Translations under genes and position numbers: made by a program
DNA from: Ruminococcus sp.
GTDB lineage: Bacteria; Bacillota; Clostridia; Oscillospirales; Ruminococcaceae
Direction: 5' to 3'
Assembly: GCA_017516465.1 (NCBI GenBank)
Contig: JAFXCR010000051.1
Location: 1 to 64,000, forward strand
DNA: 64,000 nt
The notes under the pieces: model-generated
What the model was told of the DNA's origin: nothing
Databases searched by the model: none
Seen by the model: only the letters and a program-made list of their open reading frames with translations
Shown: positions 8,124-17,510 of the stretch, piece after piece
Position numbering within the stretch: the stretch's first letter is position 1
How the letters are laid out: each line of letters starts with the position of its first letter

Positions 8124-10478
8124 CTATTTCTGTATCATATGTCCTGCCTCAGAGGTAACTGATATTTTGCCATTAACAAGACTTATCTCTGCTTTATCTC
8201 CCCGTGCAATCTGCGAAGTCACTATCATCTGTGCAAGTCTTGTCTCTATAAGCTCGGTAACGCATCTCTTTACCGGTCTTGCCCCATATTTTTCCGTTCC
8301 TGACGCCGAAGCTACTGCCTCAACTACATCAGGTGTATAATTCAGACTAATACCTATTCCGTCAGCACGCTTACGGAGATCCTCAAGAGCAATACGGCTT
8401 ATTTCACTGATCGTATCCTTTGAAAGAGGATTGAATACTATAATTTCGTCAATTCTGTTGATCAGCTCCGGTCTGAAATAGTCACGGACTCGCTGCTGAA
8501 CACCCTCATAAGCCGCACGGCTTGTATCTCCAGTAAAACCGAGTCCAGAGTTTCCGGCATAATTCTCCGCACCAATATTGGTTGTCATAATAATAAAACA
8601 GCTCCGGAAGCTGATCCGACGCATTGACGAATCCGTAAGAATCCCATCGTCAAGAATCTGCAAAAGCAGATTGAGTATTTCCATATCAGCCTTCTCTACC
8701 TCGTCAAAAAGAATCAGTGAATATGGATTTCGCCTTACACGTTCACACAAATTACCGCTGCTGTCCTCATATCCGGCATATCCGGGAGGTGCACCAATCA
8801 GCTTTGATACAGAATGCTTCTCCATGTACTCTGACATATCAATACGGATGAGACTGTTTTCCGATCCAAAAAGACTATCTGCAAGTGCACGTGCAAGCTC
8901 TGTTTTTCCAACGCCTGTTGGCCCTGCAAACATAAACGATGCCATAGGACGCCTTCCGTCACGAAGTCCTGACTTTGCACGGTATACAGCATCTGTAATT
9001 TTGCTGACTGCATATCCGTGACCGACAACACGACGTGACAGCTGATTTTTCATAAAGTCAAGATGTTTTTTCTCTTCCACTGATATTCTGTTGAGTGGAA
9101 TTCCTGTTCTGAGACTTATTACAGATATAAGATCTTCTTCCGTAACCATTGGAATCCCATTTCCATGAATAACCTTTCTCAGGGTATTCAGTCTGATTTC
9201 CTTCTCGTTTATTCTTATAAGATCAGAATCCTTCGTCAGCACACCTGAATCACACCTTATTTTTGCACTTGCACAAGCCTCATCAAGGATATCTATCGCT
9301 TTGTCTGGAAGACAGCGGTCTGTGATATATCTCATAGAAAGCTCTACTGCCATCTCTGCGATTTTCTCACTTATCTCAACCTGATGAAAGGCTTCATAAT
9401 TACTTTTTAGTCCGTTTATTATTCTTATGCAGCTTTCCTTATCCGGCTCGTTTACCTGAACCGGCTGAAATCTTCGTTCAAGAGCAGAATCCTTTTCTAT
9501 ATTCTTTTTGTATTCATCAAAAGTAGTAGCTCCAATAACCTGAAGCTCACCTCTCGCCAGACGCGGCTTCATTATGTTTGCAGCATCTATTGCTCCCTCA
9601 GCAGCTCCTGCACCTACAATCGTGTGTATTTCATCTATAAAAAGAATTATATTCCCTGCATTAACAGCCTCTTCAATACAAGCCTTTATTCTCTCCTCAA
9701 AGTCGCCGCGATATTTAGCTCCGGAAAGAAGTGCTGTGAGATCAAGAGAAAAGATGAAACGATTTTTCAGAGAATCCGGTACAAGGTTTCTCACAAAAAG
9801 CTCTGCTACACCCTCAACTATTGCGGTTTTTCCCACTCCAGCCTCGCCTATGAGACATGGATTGTTCTTAGTACGACGTGCAAGTACCTGCATCACCCTT
9901 CCAATCTCTTTGCTTCTTCCGATAAGCGGATCGTTCTTTTTTACCGCAGAAATATCAGTGATATTCCTGCCATACCGAAACAGATTAGGCAGATGCGATG
10001 CTTTCGGTTTAAGAGATTCATACAGCTCGCTTATCACCTCAGGTGAATTAATCATGTCAAGTCCCTGACAGATACCTGTCTGATCACCTCCTGTCTTGCG
10101 GATAATTGTACAAGCACTACACGAGGTTTCCTTCATAATAGCTGCAAGTATGTGTTCCGGACCCGCCTGTTTTTTCTTATCTCTTTGTGCAATCTGACAG
10201 GCTGCTTCGAGAATCTTACGGGACGCCGTTGTAAAATAACGCTGATTGAGCATTGACGGAGCTCCCTGCCCTACAAGATCAATAATTGCTCTGCGTATTT
10301 CCTCATCAGAAACGCCGTTCTCAGTAAGAATATCGGACACCCTTGATGATCTGTCCTCTGCCATTGACAGAAGAATATGCTCACTTCCGATATAAGTATG
10401 CCCCAACTCTGAGGCAATACGCACTGCATCCTCAATAACCTTCACTGACTTCCTGCTGAACTTATCTGTGTTTATCAT
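8124..10478 (-). CDS. clpC: ClpC-type AAA+ unfoldase with reduced middle domain
   Basis: 784 aa. The order is: Clp N-terminal double repeat (residues ~1-145), D1 AAA+ with Walker A GEAGVGKT and Walker B ILFIDEIH, D2 AAA+ with GPTGVGKT, and a D2-small domain. An LGF tripeptide in GNSGLGFTG is the loop that docks on ClpP, so this is a protease partner that feeds substrates to ClpP. The middle segment between the D1 sensor region (DEACASAKIR) and VTEEDL is only ~36 residues, about 30 fewer than in Bacillus ClpC, so the coiled-coil M/UVR-like domain that binds adaptors such as MecA is largely missing. AGGGGAG precedes the ATG. No ctsR or mcsAB gene is adjacent. Confidence 0.85.
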   Translation of the reverse strand: MINTDKFSRKSVKVIEDAVRIASELGHTYIGSEHILLSMAEDRSSRVSDILTENGVSDEEIRRAIIDLVGQGAPSMLNQRYFTTASRKILEAACQIAQRDKKKQAGPEHILAAIMKETSCSACTIIRKTGGDQTGICQGLDMINSPEVISELYESLKPKASHLPNLFRYGRNITDISAVKKNDPLIGRSKEIGRVMQVLARRTKNNPCLIGEAGVGKTAIVEGVAELFVRNLVPDSLKNRFIFSLDLTALLSGAKYRGDFEERIKACIEEAVNAGNIILFIDEIHTIVGAGAAEGAIDAANIMKPRLARGELQVIGATTFDEYKKNIEKDSALERRFQPVQVNEPDKESCIRIINGLKSNYEAFHQVEISEKIAEMAVELSMRYITDRCLPDKAIDILDEACASAKIRCDSGVLTKDSDLIRINEKEIRLNTLRKVIHGNGIPMVTEEDLISVISLRTGIPLNRISVEEKKHLDFMKNQLSRRVVGHGYAVSKITDAVYRAKSGLRDGRRPMASFMFAGPTGVGKTELARALADSLFGSENSLIRIDMSEYMEKHSVSKLIGAPPGYAGYEDSSGNLCERVRRNPYSLILFDEVEKADMEILNLLLQILDDGILTDSSMRRISFRSCFIIMTTNIGAENYAGNSGLGFTGDTSRAAYEGVQQRVRDYFRPELINRIDEIIVFNPLSKDTISEISRIALEDLRKRADGIGISLNYTPDVVEAVASASGTEKYGARPVKRCVTELIETRLAQMIVTSQIARGDKAEISLVNGKISVTSEAGHMIQK

Positions 10479-10674
10479 GTAGTCTCCCCTTTCCTGTTTA
10501 TACTGACTCTTATCAGTATCAGCACTATAATATTATGCCACGACTGCAGTGCGATAACAGTCGAAAAGAATAATCCTGAAAATTTTTGTAACACTTTTTT
10601 CGCCATAGCATACTATGTACTATGAAGCGAAGACAAAAACGCTTCAAATACATCTTTTTAAGGAGTTGTTCTTT

Positions 10675-10827
10675 ATGTGTAATGGAAACTTTGGCTGTGG
10701 AAGTAACTGGTGTCTTATCCTCGTTGTAATCCTTTTTGTGATCCTCTTCTCTAACAACGGCTGCGGCTGTGGATGCGGCAACGAATGCGGATGCAACAAC
10801 AACAATGACTGTGGCTGCGGCTGCTGA
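10675..10827 (+). CDS. Cys/Gly/Asn-rich microprotein with one hydrophobic segment
   Basis: 50 aa. The start is set at 10675 because AAGGAG lies nine nt upstream; the longer frame from 10615 lacks one. The order is MCNGNFGCGSNW, a strongly hydrophobic stretch (about residues 13-26, LILVVILFVILF), then an NGCGCGCGNECGC tail ending in CGCGC. Fourteen of 50 residues are near-regular Cys. It resembles small Clostridia proteins annotated as chorion-class high-cysteine proteins and, in size and hydrophobic core, YjcZ-like sporulation microproteins. The function is unknown; metal binding or a spore-coat role is a guess. A bidirectional terminator follows. Confidence 0.75.
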   Translation: MCNGNFGCGSNWCLILVVILFVILFSNNGCGCGCGNECGCNNNNDCGCGC

Positions 10828-10836
10828 TTAAAGTAA

Positions 10837-10870
10837 AAAAAACAGCTCTGTACCTCGGTACAGAGCTTTA
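10837..10870. terminator. Bidirectional intrinsic terminator
   Basis: Perfect 11-bp stem AGCTCTGTACC / GGTACAGAGCT (10844-10854, 10857-10867), with an A-run on the left and TTTA on the right, between the microprotein and clpX ends. Confidence 0.85.
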
Positions 10871-10880
10871 CATATTTATA

Positions 10881-10932
10881 TAAGCAATAGCGTGCAAAGC
10901 CGTATAGCGTGCTTTGTGCGGTGTTGCCTTTA
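10881..10932 (+). repeat. Dispersed TIR element, internally shortened copy
   Basis: Begins TAAGCAATA and ends GTGCGGTGTTGCCTTTA, with GCAAAGCCGTATAGCGTGC inside. It matches the ends and right half of the full elements at 23911-23998 and 45869-45955 but lacks about 35 central bases. It ends four bases from the clpX stop codon. Confidence 0.75.
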
Positions 10933-10935
10933 GTA

Positions 10936-12234
10936 TTACTGCGGAAGCTTTACTTCCTTATTTCTTCTGTTGATAAGCACGGGTTCTGCATCGTTAAGTA
11001 CACATTCTGCATTTACGATTACCTTTGCTATACTTCCGTCAGATGGTACTGCGTACATTGAACGCATCAAGATCTTTTCAAGAATGGATCTGAGTCCTCT
11101 TGCTCCCGTTTTCTGGGATATTGCTTTCTTTGCGATCTCAATAAGAGCTTCTTCCTCAATCTCAAGTTCAACGTCATCGTACTCAAAGAGCTTCTTATAC
11201 TGCTTGATAAGAGCATTTCTCGGCTCGGTGAGAATTCTCACGAGTGCAGCTTCATCAAGTTCCTCAAGGACAGAGATAACCGGCAGTCTGCCGACAAATT
11301 CCGGTACCATTCCGAATTTTACAAGATCCTTTGGTACAACTTTCTTGAATATGTTCTCTGTTTTTTCGTTTTTGGATTTGACATCTGCACCAAATCCTAA
11401 AGCAGACTTATCAGTTCTCTGCTGTATCTGCTTTTCAAGACCGTCAAAGGCACCACCACAGATAAATAAAATATTTTTTGTATTTATCTGGATACACTCC
11501 TGATTCGGATGCTTTCTTCCCCCCTGAGGAGGAACGTTTGATACAGTTCCTTCAATAATCTTTAGAAGCGACTGCTGAACACCTTCACCGCTTACATCAC
11601 GGGTAAGGGATGTATTTTCAGATTTTCTTGCAATCTTGTCTATTTCGTCTATATATATAATTCCTCTTTCAGCTGCCTTGACATCAAAATCCGCTGCCTG
11701 AAGGAGGCGGACAAGAACATTTTCTACGTCATCGCCGACATACCCGGCTTCGGTAATTGTTGTTGCATCTGCAATAGCAAACGGAACATTGAGGAGTTTT
11801 GCAAGCGTCTGAGCAAGGAATGTCTTTCCAACGCCGGTAGGTCCAAGTAGAAGAACATTACTCTTCTGAAGCTCAACATCATCTACCTGAACATTGCCTT
11901 CATCAGTTTCCTGCTGTTCCTTGCTGAGAATACGTTTATAGTGATTGTATACAGCAACTGCCAATGATATCTTGGCTTCCTCCTGACCGATAACATACTC
12001 ATCAAGGAAAGTCTTGATTTCCATTGGTTTAAAGAGCTTCATTTCAGAAAGCGACTGCGTTTTTTTCTTCCTGGAGGCTTTTTTCTGAGCACTTCCCTGA
12101 GAAGAACCGAAAATCATTTCATAGCAGTAGCAAACGCATTCGTCGCATATATTGGAGGAACCGGCTGAAAACATACTATGAACCCTGTTTTCACCCTTAC
12201 CGCAGAAGCTGCATGATTTAAATGTTTCTGCCAT
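10936..12234 (-). CDS. clpX: ClpX, ATP-dependent protease specificity subunit
   Basis: 432 aa, normal length. The N-terminal C4 zinc-binding domain is intact (Cys8, Cys11, Cys30, Cys33). Walker A is GPTGVGKT at 131-138, Walker B is [10 protein letters not shown], and GYVGDDVE supplies the pore region. A Lys/Ser-rich linker (~50-62) joins the zinc domain to the AAA+ module. ClpX hexamers unfold tagged proteins and pass them into ClpP in the cytoplasm. The gene lies 9 bp after clpP and downstream of tig, the standard tig-clpP-clpX order; the three are probably co-transcribed despite a hairpin between tig and clpP. Confidence 0.97.
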   Translation of the reverse strand: MAETFKSCSFCGKGENRVHSMFSAGSSNICDECVCYCYEMIFGSSQGSAQKKASRKKKTQSLSEMKLFKPMEIKTFLDEYVIGQEEAKISLAVAVYNHYKRILSKEQQETDEGNVQVDDVELQKSNVLLLGPTGVGKTFLAQTLAKLLNVPFAIADATTITEAGYVGDDVENVLVRLLQAADFDVKAAERGIIYIDEIDKIARKSENTSLTRDVSGEGVQQSLLKIIEGTVSNVPPQGGRKHPNQECIQINTKNILFICGGAFDGLEKQIQQRTDKSALGFGADVKSKNEKTENIFKKVVPKDLVKFGMVPEFVGRLPVISVLEELDEAALVRILTEPRNALIKQYKKLFEYDDVELEIEEEALIEIAKKAISQKTGARGLRSILEKILMRSMYAVPSDGSIAKVIVNAECVLNDAEPVLINRRNKEVKLPQ

Positions 12235-12243
12235 TCAGATTTC

Positions 12244-12834
12244 CTACCTCTTTTCGATCACTTTGTCAATGATTCCGTATTCCATAGCTTCCTGAGCTGT
12301 CATATAATTATCACGCTCTGTGTCAATCTGAACCTGTTCAAGAGATTTACCTGTATTTGCGGCAAGCATCTCATTCATTCTCTGACGGATTCTCACGAGA
12401 TGATCAGAATGAATCTTGATATCAGTACACTGACCGGAAAGTCCTCCTGAAATAAGAGGCTGGTGAATCATTATTTCACTGTTGGGAAGTGCAAAACGCT
12501 TGCCCTTTGCTCCGGCAGCAAGGAGAAAAGCTCCCATTGAAGCAGCCATACCTATACAGATAGTTGATACATCACACTTGATATACTGCATGGTATCGTA
12601 TATAGCCATACCGGAAGTAATTGATCCACCGGGACTGTTTATATAAAGGGATATATCCTTTTCCGGATCCTGACTTTCAAGATAGAGAAGCTGAGCTACT
12701 ACAAGACTTGCGGTAGCATCATTCACCTGATCTGAAAGCATAATAATTCTGTCATTGAGGAGACGTGAGAAAATGTCATAGGAACGTTCTCCACGGCTTG
12801 TCTGTTCAACGACATAAGGTACTAAACTGCTCAT
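12244..12834 (-). CDS. clpP: ClpP, ATP-dependent protease proteolytic subunit
   Basis: 196 aa from the ATG at 12834 ([21 protein letters not shown], the conserved N-terminus), which has AAAGG upstream. An in-frame ATG at 12870 would add 12 residues, but it sits inside a hairpin and lacks a ribosome binding site. The catalytic triad is visible: Ser99 in GMAASMGAF, His124 in MIHQPL, Asp171 in QIDTERD. Two stacked heptamers form the degradation chamber used by ClpX and ClpC. The gene is the middle member of tig-clpP-clpX. Confidence 0.97.
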   Translation of the reverse strand: MSSLVPYVVEQTSRGERSYDIFSRLLNDRIIMLSDQVNDATASLVVAQLLYLESQDPEKDISLYINSPGGSITSGMAIYDTMQYIKCDVSTICIGMAASMGAFLLAAGAKGKRFALPNSEIMIHQPLISGGLSGQCTDIKIHSDHLVRIRQRMNEMLAANTGKSLEQVQIDTERDNYMTAQEAMEYGIIDKVIEKR

Positions 12835-12858
12835 AATTTCACTGCCTTTCTTAAAATA

Positions 12859-12885
12859 CTTGTCCCACATATTCTGTGGGACAAG
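12859..12885 (-). terminator. Hairpin between tig and clpP (terminator or attenuator)
   Basis: Perfect 11-bp stem CTTGTCCCACA / TGTGGGACAAG with a 5-nt loop. The tail TATTTTAA is only moderately U-rich, so partial read-through into clpP is likely. It contains the rejected upstream clpP ATG. Confidence 0.6.
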
Positions 12886-12900
12886 GTGGTTTATCTTTGA

Positions 12901-14217
12901 TTATTCAGCGTCTGCCGGTGCTTCCTCTGCGGGAGTATTGTCAACAACGGCATTCTCCTTTACGAAGTCAACAGCCTTCTGAACCTTGAGATCATCAGCA
13001 ATATCATCTACACTGATGAAACGCTTGATTGTTTCAACGTCCATATTGTTTGCTGATGCCATTTCAGAGAGTGAATTGTTGATATCTTCCTCAGATACTT
13101 CAATTCCTTCAATCTCAGCGATCTTTTCAAGAGCAAGACGGAGCTTAACCTCGCCTTCAGCTCTTTCTCTGTATGTGTCTCTGAACGAATCCATATCCAT
13201 ACCTGTGTACTGGAAGTAGAGCTTGAGATCCATACCCTGCTGACGGAGCTGCTGATTAAAGTTGTTGATAAGAGCGTCAATTCTGCTCTCAAACATACAG
13301 TTCGGGATAGGAGAATCAACCTTTTCGATAAGCTTTGTCATAACTGCGTTTTCAAATGAAGCCTCTGCCTGATTTACAGCAGCTTCCTCAAGCTTAGCCT
13401 TAATGTCGTTTCTGTATTCTTCAACAGTCTCAAACTCTGTTGCGTCCTTTACGAGATCGTCATTGATCTCAGGAAGCTCCTCGTAACTGATAGCCTTGAG
13501 TTTTGTCTTGAATGTTGCAGCCTTGCCTGCGTAATCCGTCATCTGGTATTCTTCAGGGAATGTTACATTTACATCAAACTCGTCACCAATATTGTGGCCA
13601 ACGATCTGATCCTCGAAGCCGGGGATAAACTGACCGCTGCCAAGACGAAGCGGATGATCTTCGCCCTTGCCGCCTTCAAATGCCTCGTCACCGAAGAAGC
13701 CTTCAAAATCGATAACTACTTCGTCGTTGAGCTGTGCAGCTCTGTCTTCAACGGAAACAATACGAGCATTTTTCTTTCTGATCATTTCAATCTGCTTGTC
13801 GATATCTTCTTCATTGATCTCTGCAACCTGCTTGGGAGCCTTGATTCCCTTGTAGTCAGCGATTTCGATTTCAGGCTTTGTGATGCAGATAGCCTTAAGC
13901 TCAACACCCTCTGCCTTGTCGATAGATACGATTTCAACGCTGGGTCTGTCAACAAGAACAATACCTGTTTCCTTTACTGCAGCGTCAATCTCAGGACCGA
14001 GGAGAGAATTGATAGCACCCTCATAGAATGCACCCTCACCGAATTCCTTTTCAGCAAGCTTTCTTGAAACCTTACCCTTACGGAATCCCTTGATCTGGAT
14101 ATTCTTCTTCTGGTGCTGGTACTCTTTTTCAACAGCAGCCTCGAATGTCTCAGCGTCGATTGAAATAACTAACTCAGTAGTATTCACATCTGTTTTGTTT
14201 GATGATTTTAAGCTCAT
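12901..14217 (-). CDS. tig: Trigger factor, ribosome-associated chaperone
   Basis: 438 aa. The N-terminal ribosome-binding domain carries the signature GFRKGKVSRKLAEKEFG (residues ~44-60). A FKBP-like prolyl isomerase domain follows (~155-245, with VVIDFEGFFG and the LGSGQFIPGFE segment), then the helical C-terminal chaperone arms (~250-425) and an acidic Ala/Pro/Glu tail. It binds nascent chains at the ribosome exit tunnel. GGAGG precedes the ATG. It is the first gene of tig-clpP-clpX, transcribed from the promoter at 14258-14286. Confidence 0.97.
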   Translation of the reverse strand: MSLKSSNKTDVNTTELVISIDAETFEAAVEKEYQHQKKNIQIKGFRKGKVSRKLAEKEFGEGAFYEGAINSLLGPEIDAAVKETGIVLVDRPSVEIVSIDKAEGVELKAICITKPEIEIADYKGIKAPKQVAEINEEDIDKQIEMIRKKNARIVSVEDRAAQLNDEVVIDFEGFFGDEAFEGGKGEDHPLRLGSGQFIPGFEDQIVGHNIGDEFDVNVTFPEEYQMTDYAGKAATFKTKLKAISYEELPEINDDLVKDATEFETVEEYRNDIKAKLEEAAVNQAEASFENAVMTKLIEKVDSPIPNCMFESRIDALINNFNQQLRQQGMDLKLYFQYTGMDMDSFRDTYRERAEGEVKLRLALEKIAEIEGIEVSEEDINNSLSEMASANNMDVETIKRFISVDDIADDLKVQKAVDFVKENAVVDNTPAEEAPADAE

Positions 14218-14257
14218 TTATATATCCTCCATTGTAATTATATTACATACTTAGCAT

Positions 14258-14286
14258 ATTATACCACATTCTGAAAATTTTTTCTA
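14258..14286 (-). promoter_or_regulatory. Promoter of tig
   Basis: On the minus strand, TAGAAA (14281-14286), 17-bp spacer, TATAAT (14258-14263). The -35 is weak. Confidence 0.55.
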
Positions 14287-14318
14287 CTAAAATTTAACAG
14301 TTCTGTGTTACTCACAAA

Positions 14319-15011
14319 TCACATCACCTTTTCAGGGATAAACTGTAAATAATCACCAGAAATAAGATGGAAATTTATGTCATCATAAGTATTTGTCACA
14401 CATAATTCATGTGCAGATCTGCCATGGATATGACCATAATAGCAATCGCTGATGTTATAGCGATAAAGTATCTCAAGAATATCATAGTTAAAATTCGTTG
14501 CAAAGATCGGCGGATAGTGCATGAATACAAGCGGTCTGAGATTTTCAGCAAGTGCCGACTTTATAGAAGCTTCAAGTCTCTGCACCTCTCTCCGGAGTAC
14601 CTTTTCATCCTGTGTTTCTCCAGGCATATTCACCCATCCCCGTGTTCCGCATATGCCGTATTCGCCATAGCTGTAATGATTATTATGAAGTATCTTTAGC
14701 GTGGAAAATCCCTCCGCTTCAAAGAAATTCTCCATTTTCTTCATTGTAGTCCACCAGTAATCATGATTGCCCTTGAGAATAATCTTCGTTCCGGGAAGCT
14801 TGTCTATATAGCGGAAATCCTCTGCTGCTCCCTGAAGTGACATCCCCCATGAAATATCTCCGGCAAGAACAACAGTATCATCCGGTTTAATAATATCCAG
14901 CCAGTTCTGTTCCAGACGTTCCTGATAGTCGTCCCATCCCTTGAAAATGCTCATGGTCTTGCCGGGATCGCCCTTGCACAGGTGAAGATCACCTATAACG
15001 TAAAGGCTCAT
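14319..15011 (-). CDS. Metallophosphoesterase (calcineurin-like phosphohydrolase)
   Basis: 230 aa. The metal-binding signature of the family is complete: GDLHL at residues 7-11, LAGDISWG, LKGNHDYWW, FMHYPPI and YGHIHGRS. The domain fills the whole protein, with no signal peptide, so it acts in the cytoplasm. The substrate cannot be told from the sequence; cyclic nucleotides, nucleotides and phosphoproteins are all known for the superfamily. It starts 2 bp after the thrC stop and is the last gene of the long minus-strand operon running from the signal peptidases. Confidence 0.85.
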   Translation of the reverse strand: MSLYVIGDLHLCKGDPGKTMSIFKGWDDYQERLEQNWLDIIKPDDTVVLAGDISWGMSLQGAAEDFRYIDKLPGTKIILKGNHDYWWTTMKKMENFFEAEGFSTLKILHNNHYSYGEYGICGTRGWVNMPGETQDEKVLRREVQRLEASIKSALAENLRPLVFMHYPPIFATNFNYDILEILYRYNISDCYYGHIHGRSAHELCVTNTYDDINFHLISGDYLQFIPEKVM

Positions 15012-15013
15012 AT

Positions 15014-16507
15014 TCAGATACCGAGCGTGCTGAGTACATACTGCTTCTGGTCAGACTTTTCAATAACATCATTGAAACGCAGTGTCTTGTTCTTAAGATC
15101 TGCAAGTGCAGCAGGAACAGAAAGCTTTGAAAGCTCTGCGATACGATCTACCTTTGCGTATTCGTCAATGTCAGATTCAGCACCCTCAAGAGCTTCAAGA
15201 ACAGCTGCACTGAACTTGTACGGACTTGCAGTAGAAGCAATAAGAGTCTTTGTTGTATCTCCCGTAGCCTTCTTGTAATCCTCATAAACCTTTACTGCAA
15301 CAGCTGTATGAGTATCGCAGGTGTAGGAATACTTGCCGTAAACAGCATTGATTGTTTCCTTTGTCTCGTCGTCATTGCAGCATCCTGCCCAGAATTCATC
15401 TGCAAGCTTTGCCTTGACATCATCTGTAACCTCATATCTTCCTTCGGATGAAAGCTTTCCAAACCAGTCACGGATAACTTCATCGTTTCTGTCAGTCATG
15501 AGATAGAGAAGTCTTTCAAGGTTGCTTGAAATAAGGATATCCATTGAAGGAGAAACTGTTGCATAGAACTGACGGTTTCTGTCATATATACCGGTATTTA
15601 TAAAATCGGTAAGAACATTGTTTACATTTGAAGCACAGATAAGCTTATTCACAGGAATTCCCATGTGCTTTGCGTAGTATGCAGCAAGAATGTTTCCGAA
15701 GTTTCCTGTTGGAACAACAATGTTGATCTTTTCGCCAAGCTCAATTTCTCCGTCCTTTACAAGTTCAGCATAAGATGAAATATAGTACACAACCTGCGGA
15801 ACGAGACGACCCCAGTTGATTGAATTCGCACTTGAGAACATAAGTCCGGCATTTTCAAGCTGATTTTTAACTTCATCATCAGTGAAAATAGCCTTTACAC
15901 CATTCTGACAGTCGTCAAAATTACCCTTGATAGCACAGACGCCTACGTTTCCGCCCTCCTGAGTCTTCATCTGACGCTTCTGCATAGGACTAACACCGTC
16001 CTCGGGATAGAATACAAGAATGGAAGTTCCCTCAACATCCTTGAAGCCTTCAAGAGCGGCCTTTCCCGTATCACCGGAAGTTGCAACGAGAATTACTATC
16101 TTCTTGTCAAGATTTATCTTCTTTGCTGATGTTGTAAGGAAGTAGGGAAGAATCTGAAGTGCCATATCCTTGAATGCACAGGTAGGACCATGCCAGAGTT
16201 CAAGCATATATGTTCCGTCAAAAAGATGTGCGATCTCAGCAATGCTTTCAGTCTCAAAATTCTTTGTAGAATAAGCGTTATCTGTACAGTAATGTATCTC
16301 GGTCTCTGTAAAATCAGTCAGGTACTTTGAGAAAACATAAGCAGCTCTGTCGGCGTATTTCATATCGCCTATCGCTTTAATCTCGTCAGGAGAAAGCACA
16401 GGAATACTCTCAGGCACAAAAAGACCACCCTCTACTGAGATTCCCTGAGTAATAGCTTCTGCACTGCTCACCTTGACATTACTGTTTCTTGTGCTGTTGT
16501 AAAACAT
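15014..16507 (-). CDS. thrC: Threonine synthase
   Basis: 497 aa from the ATG at 16507 (MFYNSTRN), which has AAAGGTGAT upstream; the longer frame uses a TTG and overlaps yraN. It is a fold-type II PLP enzyme: WHGPTCAFKDMALQ holds the PLP lysine, SGDTGKAALEG and PTGNFGNILAA are the phosphate and ring loops. It converts O-phospho-homoserine to threonine and phosphate. The N-terminal Ser-Ala extension (VSSAEAITQGISVEGGLFVP) is that of the long class. It lies between yraN and the phosphoesterase in the same operon. No T-box or other leader is visible. Confidence 0.93.
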   Translation of the reverse strand: MFYNSTRNSNVKVSSAEAITQGISVEGGLFVPESIPVLSPDEIKAIGDMKYADRAAYVFSKYLTDFTETEIHYCTDNAYSTKNFETESIAEIAHLFDGTYMLELWHGPTCAFKDMALQILPYFLTTSAKKINLDKKIVILVATSGDTGKAALEGFKDVEGTSILVFYPEDGVSPMQKRQMKTQEGGNVGVCAIKGNFDDCQNGVKAIFTDDEVKNQLENAGLMFSSANSINWGRLVPQVVYYISSYAELVKDGEIELGEKINIVVPTGNFGNILAAYYAKHMGIPVNKLICASNVNNVLTDFINTGIYDRNRQFYATVSPSMDILISSNLERLLYLMTDRNDEVIRDWFGKLSSEGRYEVTDDVKAKLADEFWAGCCNDDETKETINAVYGKYSYTCDTHTAVAVKVYEDYKKATGDTTKTLIASTASPYKFSAAVLEALEGAESDIDEYAKVDRIAELSKLSVPAALADLKNKTLRFNDVIEKSDQKQYVLSTLGI

Positions 16508-16518
16508 AATATCACCTT

Positions 16519-16896
16519 TCAAAATATAATATTATAGCCTGTCGTATCGAAGGCATTTTCTATATAATCAATCCGGAGAATCACACCGTTATCCGCAATA
16601 ACCTGTGCCGTATCGAATCTCGGCTGTAACTCATTCGGATGCCTTATACAATATTCAGCGGCAGCCCGTATCAACAGACCTTTCTTCCGCTTCGTAACCG
16701 CTTCAAAACCTGTAACCATACTGTCAGATCTGCGGGTTTTCACTTCAACAAATACGATATAAAAACCATCTTCAGCAATTATATCAATTTCTCCGCCCTT
16801 GATGCGGAAATTCCGCTGAACTATCCTGTAACCTTGTCGGGTCAGGTATTCGCAGACCTTTTCCTCACCAAACTTTCCTGTTTCACTTGTCTTCAT
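16519..16896 (-). CDS. YraN/UPF0102 family nuclease-like protein
   Basis: 125 aa, typical length. The order GKFGEEKVCEYL, NFRIKGGEIDIIAED, IVFVEVKTRR matches the Holliday-junction-resolvase-like fold of UPF0102. The PD-(D/E)XK core residues are present: Glu in GEIDII, then EVK. The cellular role in Firmicutes is not settled; DNA repair or processing is presumed. The ATG overlaps the end of rnhB by 14 bp, the usual rnhB-yraN neighbourhood, suggesting translational coupling. Confidence 0.88.
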   Translation of the reverse strand: MKTSETGKFGEEKVCEYLTRQGYRIVQRNFRIKGGEIDIIAEDGFYIVFVEVKTRRSDSMVTGFEAVTKRKKGLLIRAAAEYCIRHPNELQPRFDTAQVIADNGVILRIDYIENAFDTTGYNIIF

Positions 16897-17509
16897 TGAG
16901 CAGTTTTTTCAGGAATGAACGGCGGTGTATATCGGATATACCGTATTTTTCAAGCATTTCATAGTGAAGCTTCGTACCATATCCCTTATGCTTTTCAAAT
17001 ACATACTGCGGATATTTTTCTGCAAGCCCCTTCATATAGCGGTCTCTTGCGACCTTTGCCAGAACCGATGCCGCCGATATCGAGGCTGATGTAGCATCCC
17101 CCTTTATCACAAAACGTGACGGACATTCAAGCTCAGGCAGACGGTTTCCGTCAATGAGTGCAAGATCAGGCTTTATGCCAAGACCTTCAACCGCTCTTTT
17201 CATCGCAAGCATAGCCGCATTCAGAATGTTTATCCTGTCGATTTCCTCAACAGAAGCAGTTGCAATGCAATATGCCTCTGCTCTTTCTATAATAGTATCA
17301 TAAAGCTCTTCACGACGTTTTTCCGATATCTTCTTGCTGTCATTGAGATATTCTATCAGATCGCCGTCTCTGAGTACAACAGCCGCCGCATAGACATCGC
17401 CGGCAAGAGGTCCTCGTCCTGCTTCGTCCACGCCGCATATTACTGGAAATTCACTCCGGACTGCGCTGTCGTATTCAAAAAGCTCCTTGTGAATGATTAT
17501 TCTTGCCAT
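16883..17509 (-). CDS. rnhB: Ribonuclease HII
   Basis: 208 aa from the ATG at 17509 (MARIIIHKE), which follows the rbgA stop by one base; the upstream in-frame extension to 17575 lies inside rbgA and lacks a Shine-Dalgarno. The catalytic core is visible: CGVDEAGRGPLAGDVYAAAV with Asp28 and Glu29, LIDGN with the third acid, and SVLAKVARDR with the fourth. The enzyme cuts RNA-DNA hybrids and removes misincorporated ribonucleotides. It is coupled with rbgA upstream and yraN downstream. Confidence 0.95.
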   Translation of the reverse strand: MARIIIHKELFEYDSAVRSEFPVICGVDEAGRGPLAGDVYAAAVVLRDGDLIEYLNDSKKISEKRREELYDTIIERAEAYCIATASVEEIDRINILNAAMLAMKRAVEGLGIKPDLALIDGNRLPELECPSRFVIKGDATSASISAASVLAKVARDRYMKGLAEKYPQYVFEKHKGYGTKLHYEMLEKYGISDIHRRSFLKKLLNEDK

Positions 17510-17510
17510 A

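Noticed and set aside
10615..10674. N-terminal extension of the Cys-rich microprotein
   Set aside because: No Shine-Dalgarno before 10615, whereas AAGGAG sits correctly before 10675.
12835..12870. Longer clpP start
   Set aside because: The ATG is inside a hairpin and lacks a ribosome binding site; the conserved ClpP N-terminus begins at 12834.
16508..16522. Longer thrC start at TTG
   Set aside because: Overlaps yraN, while ATG 16507 has AAAGGTGAT upstream.
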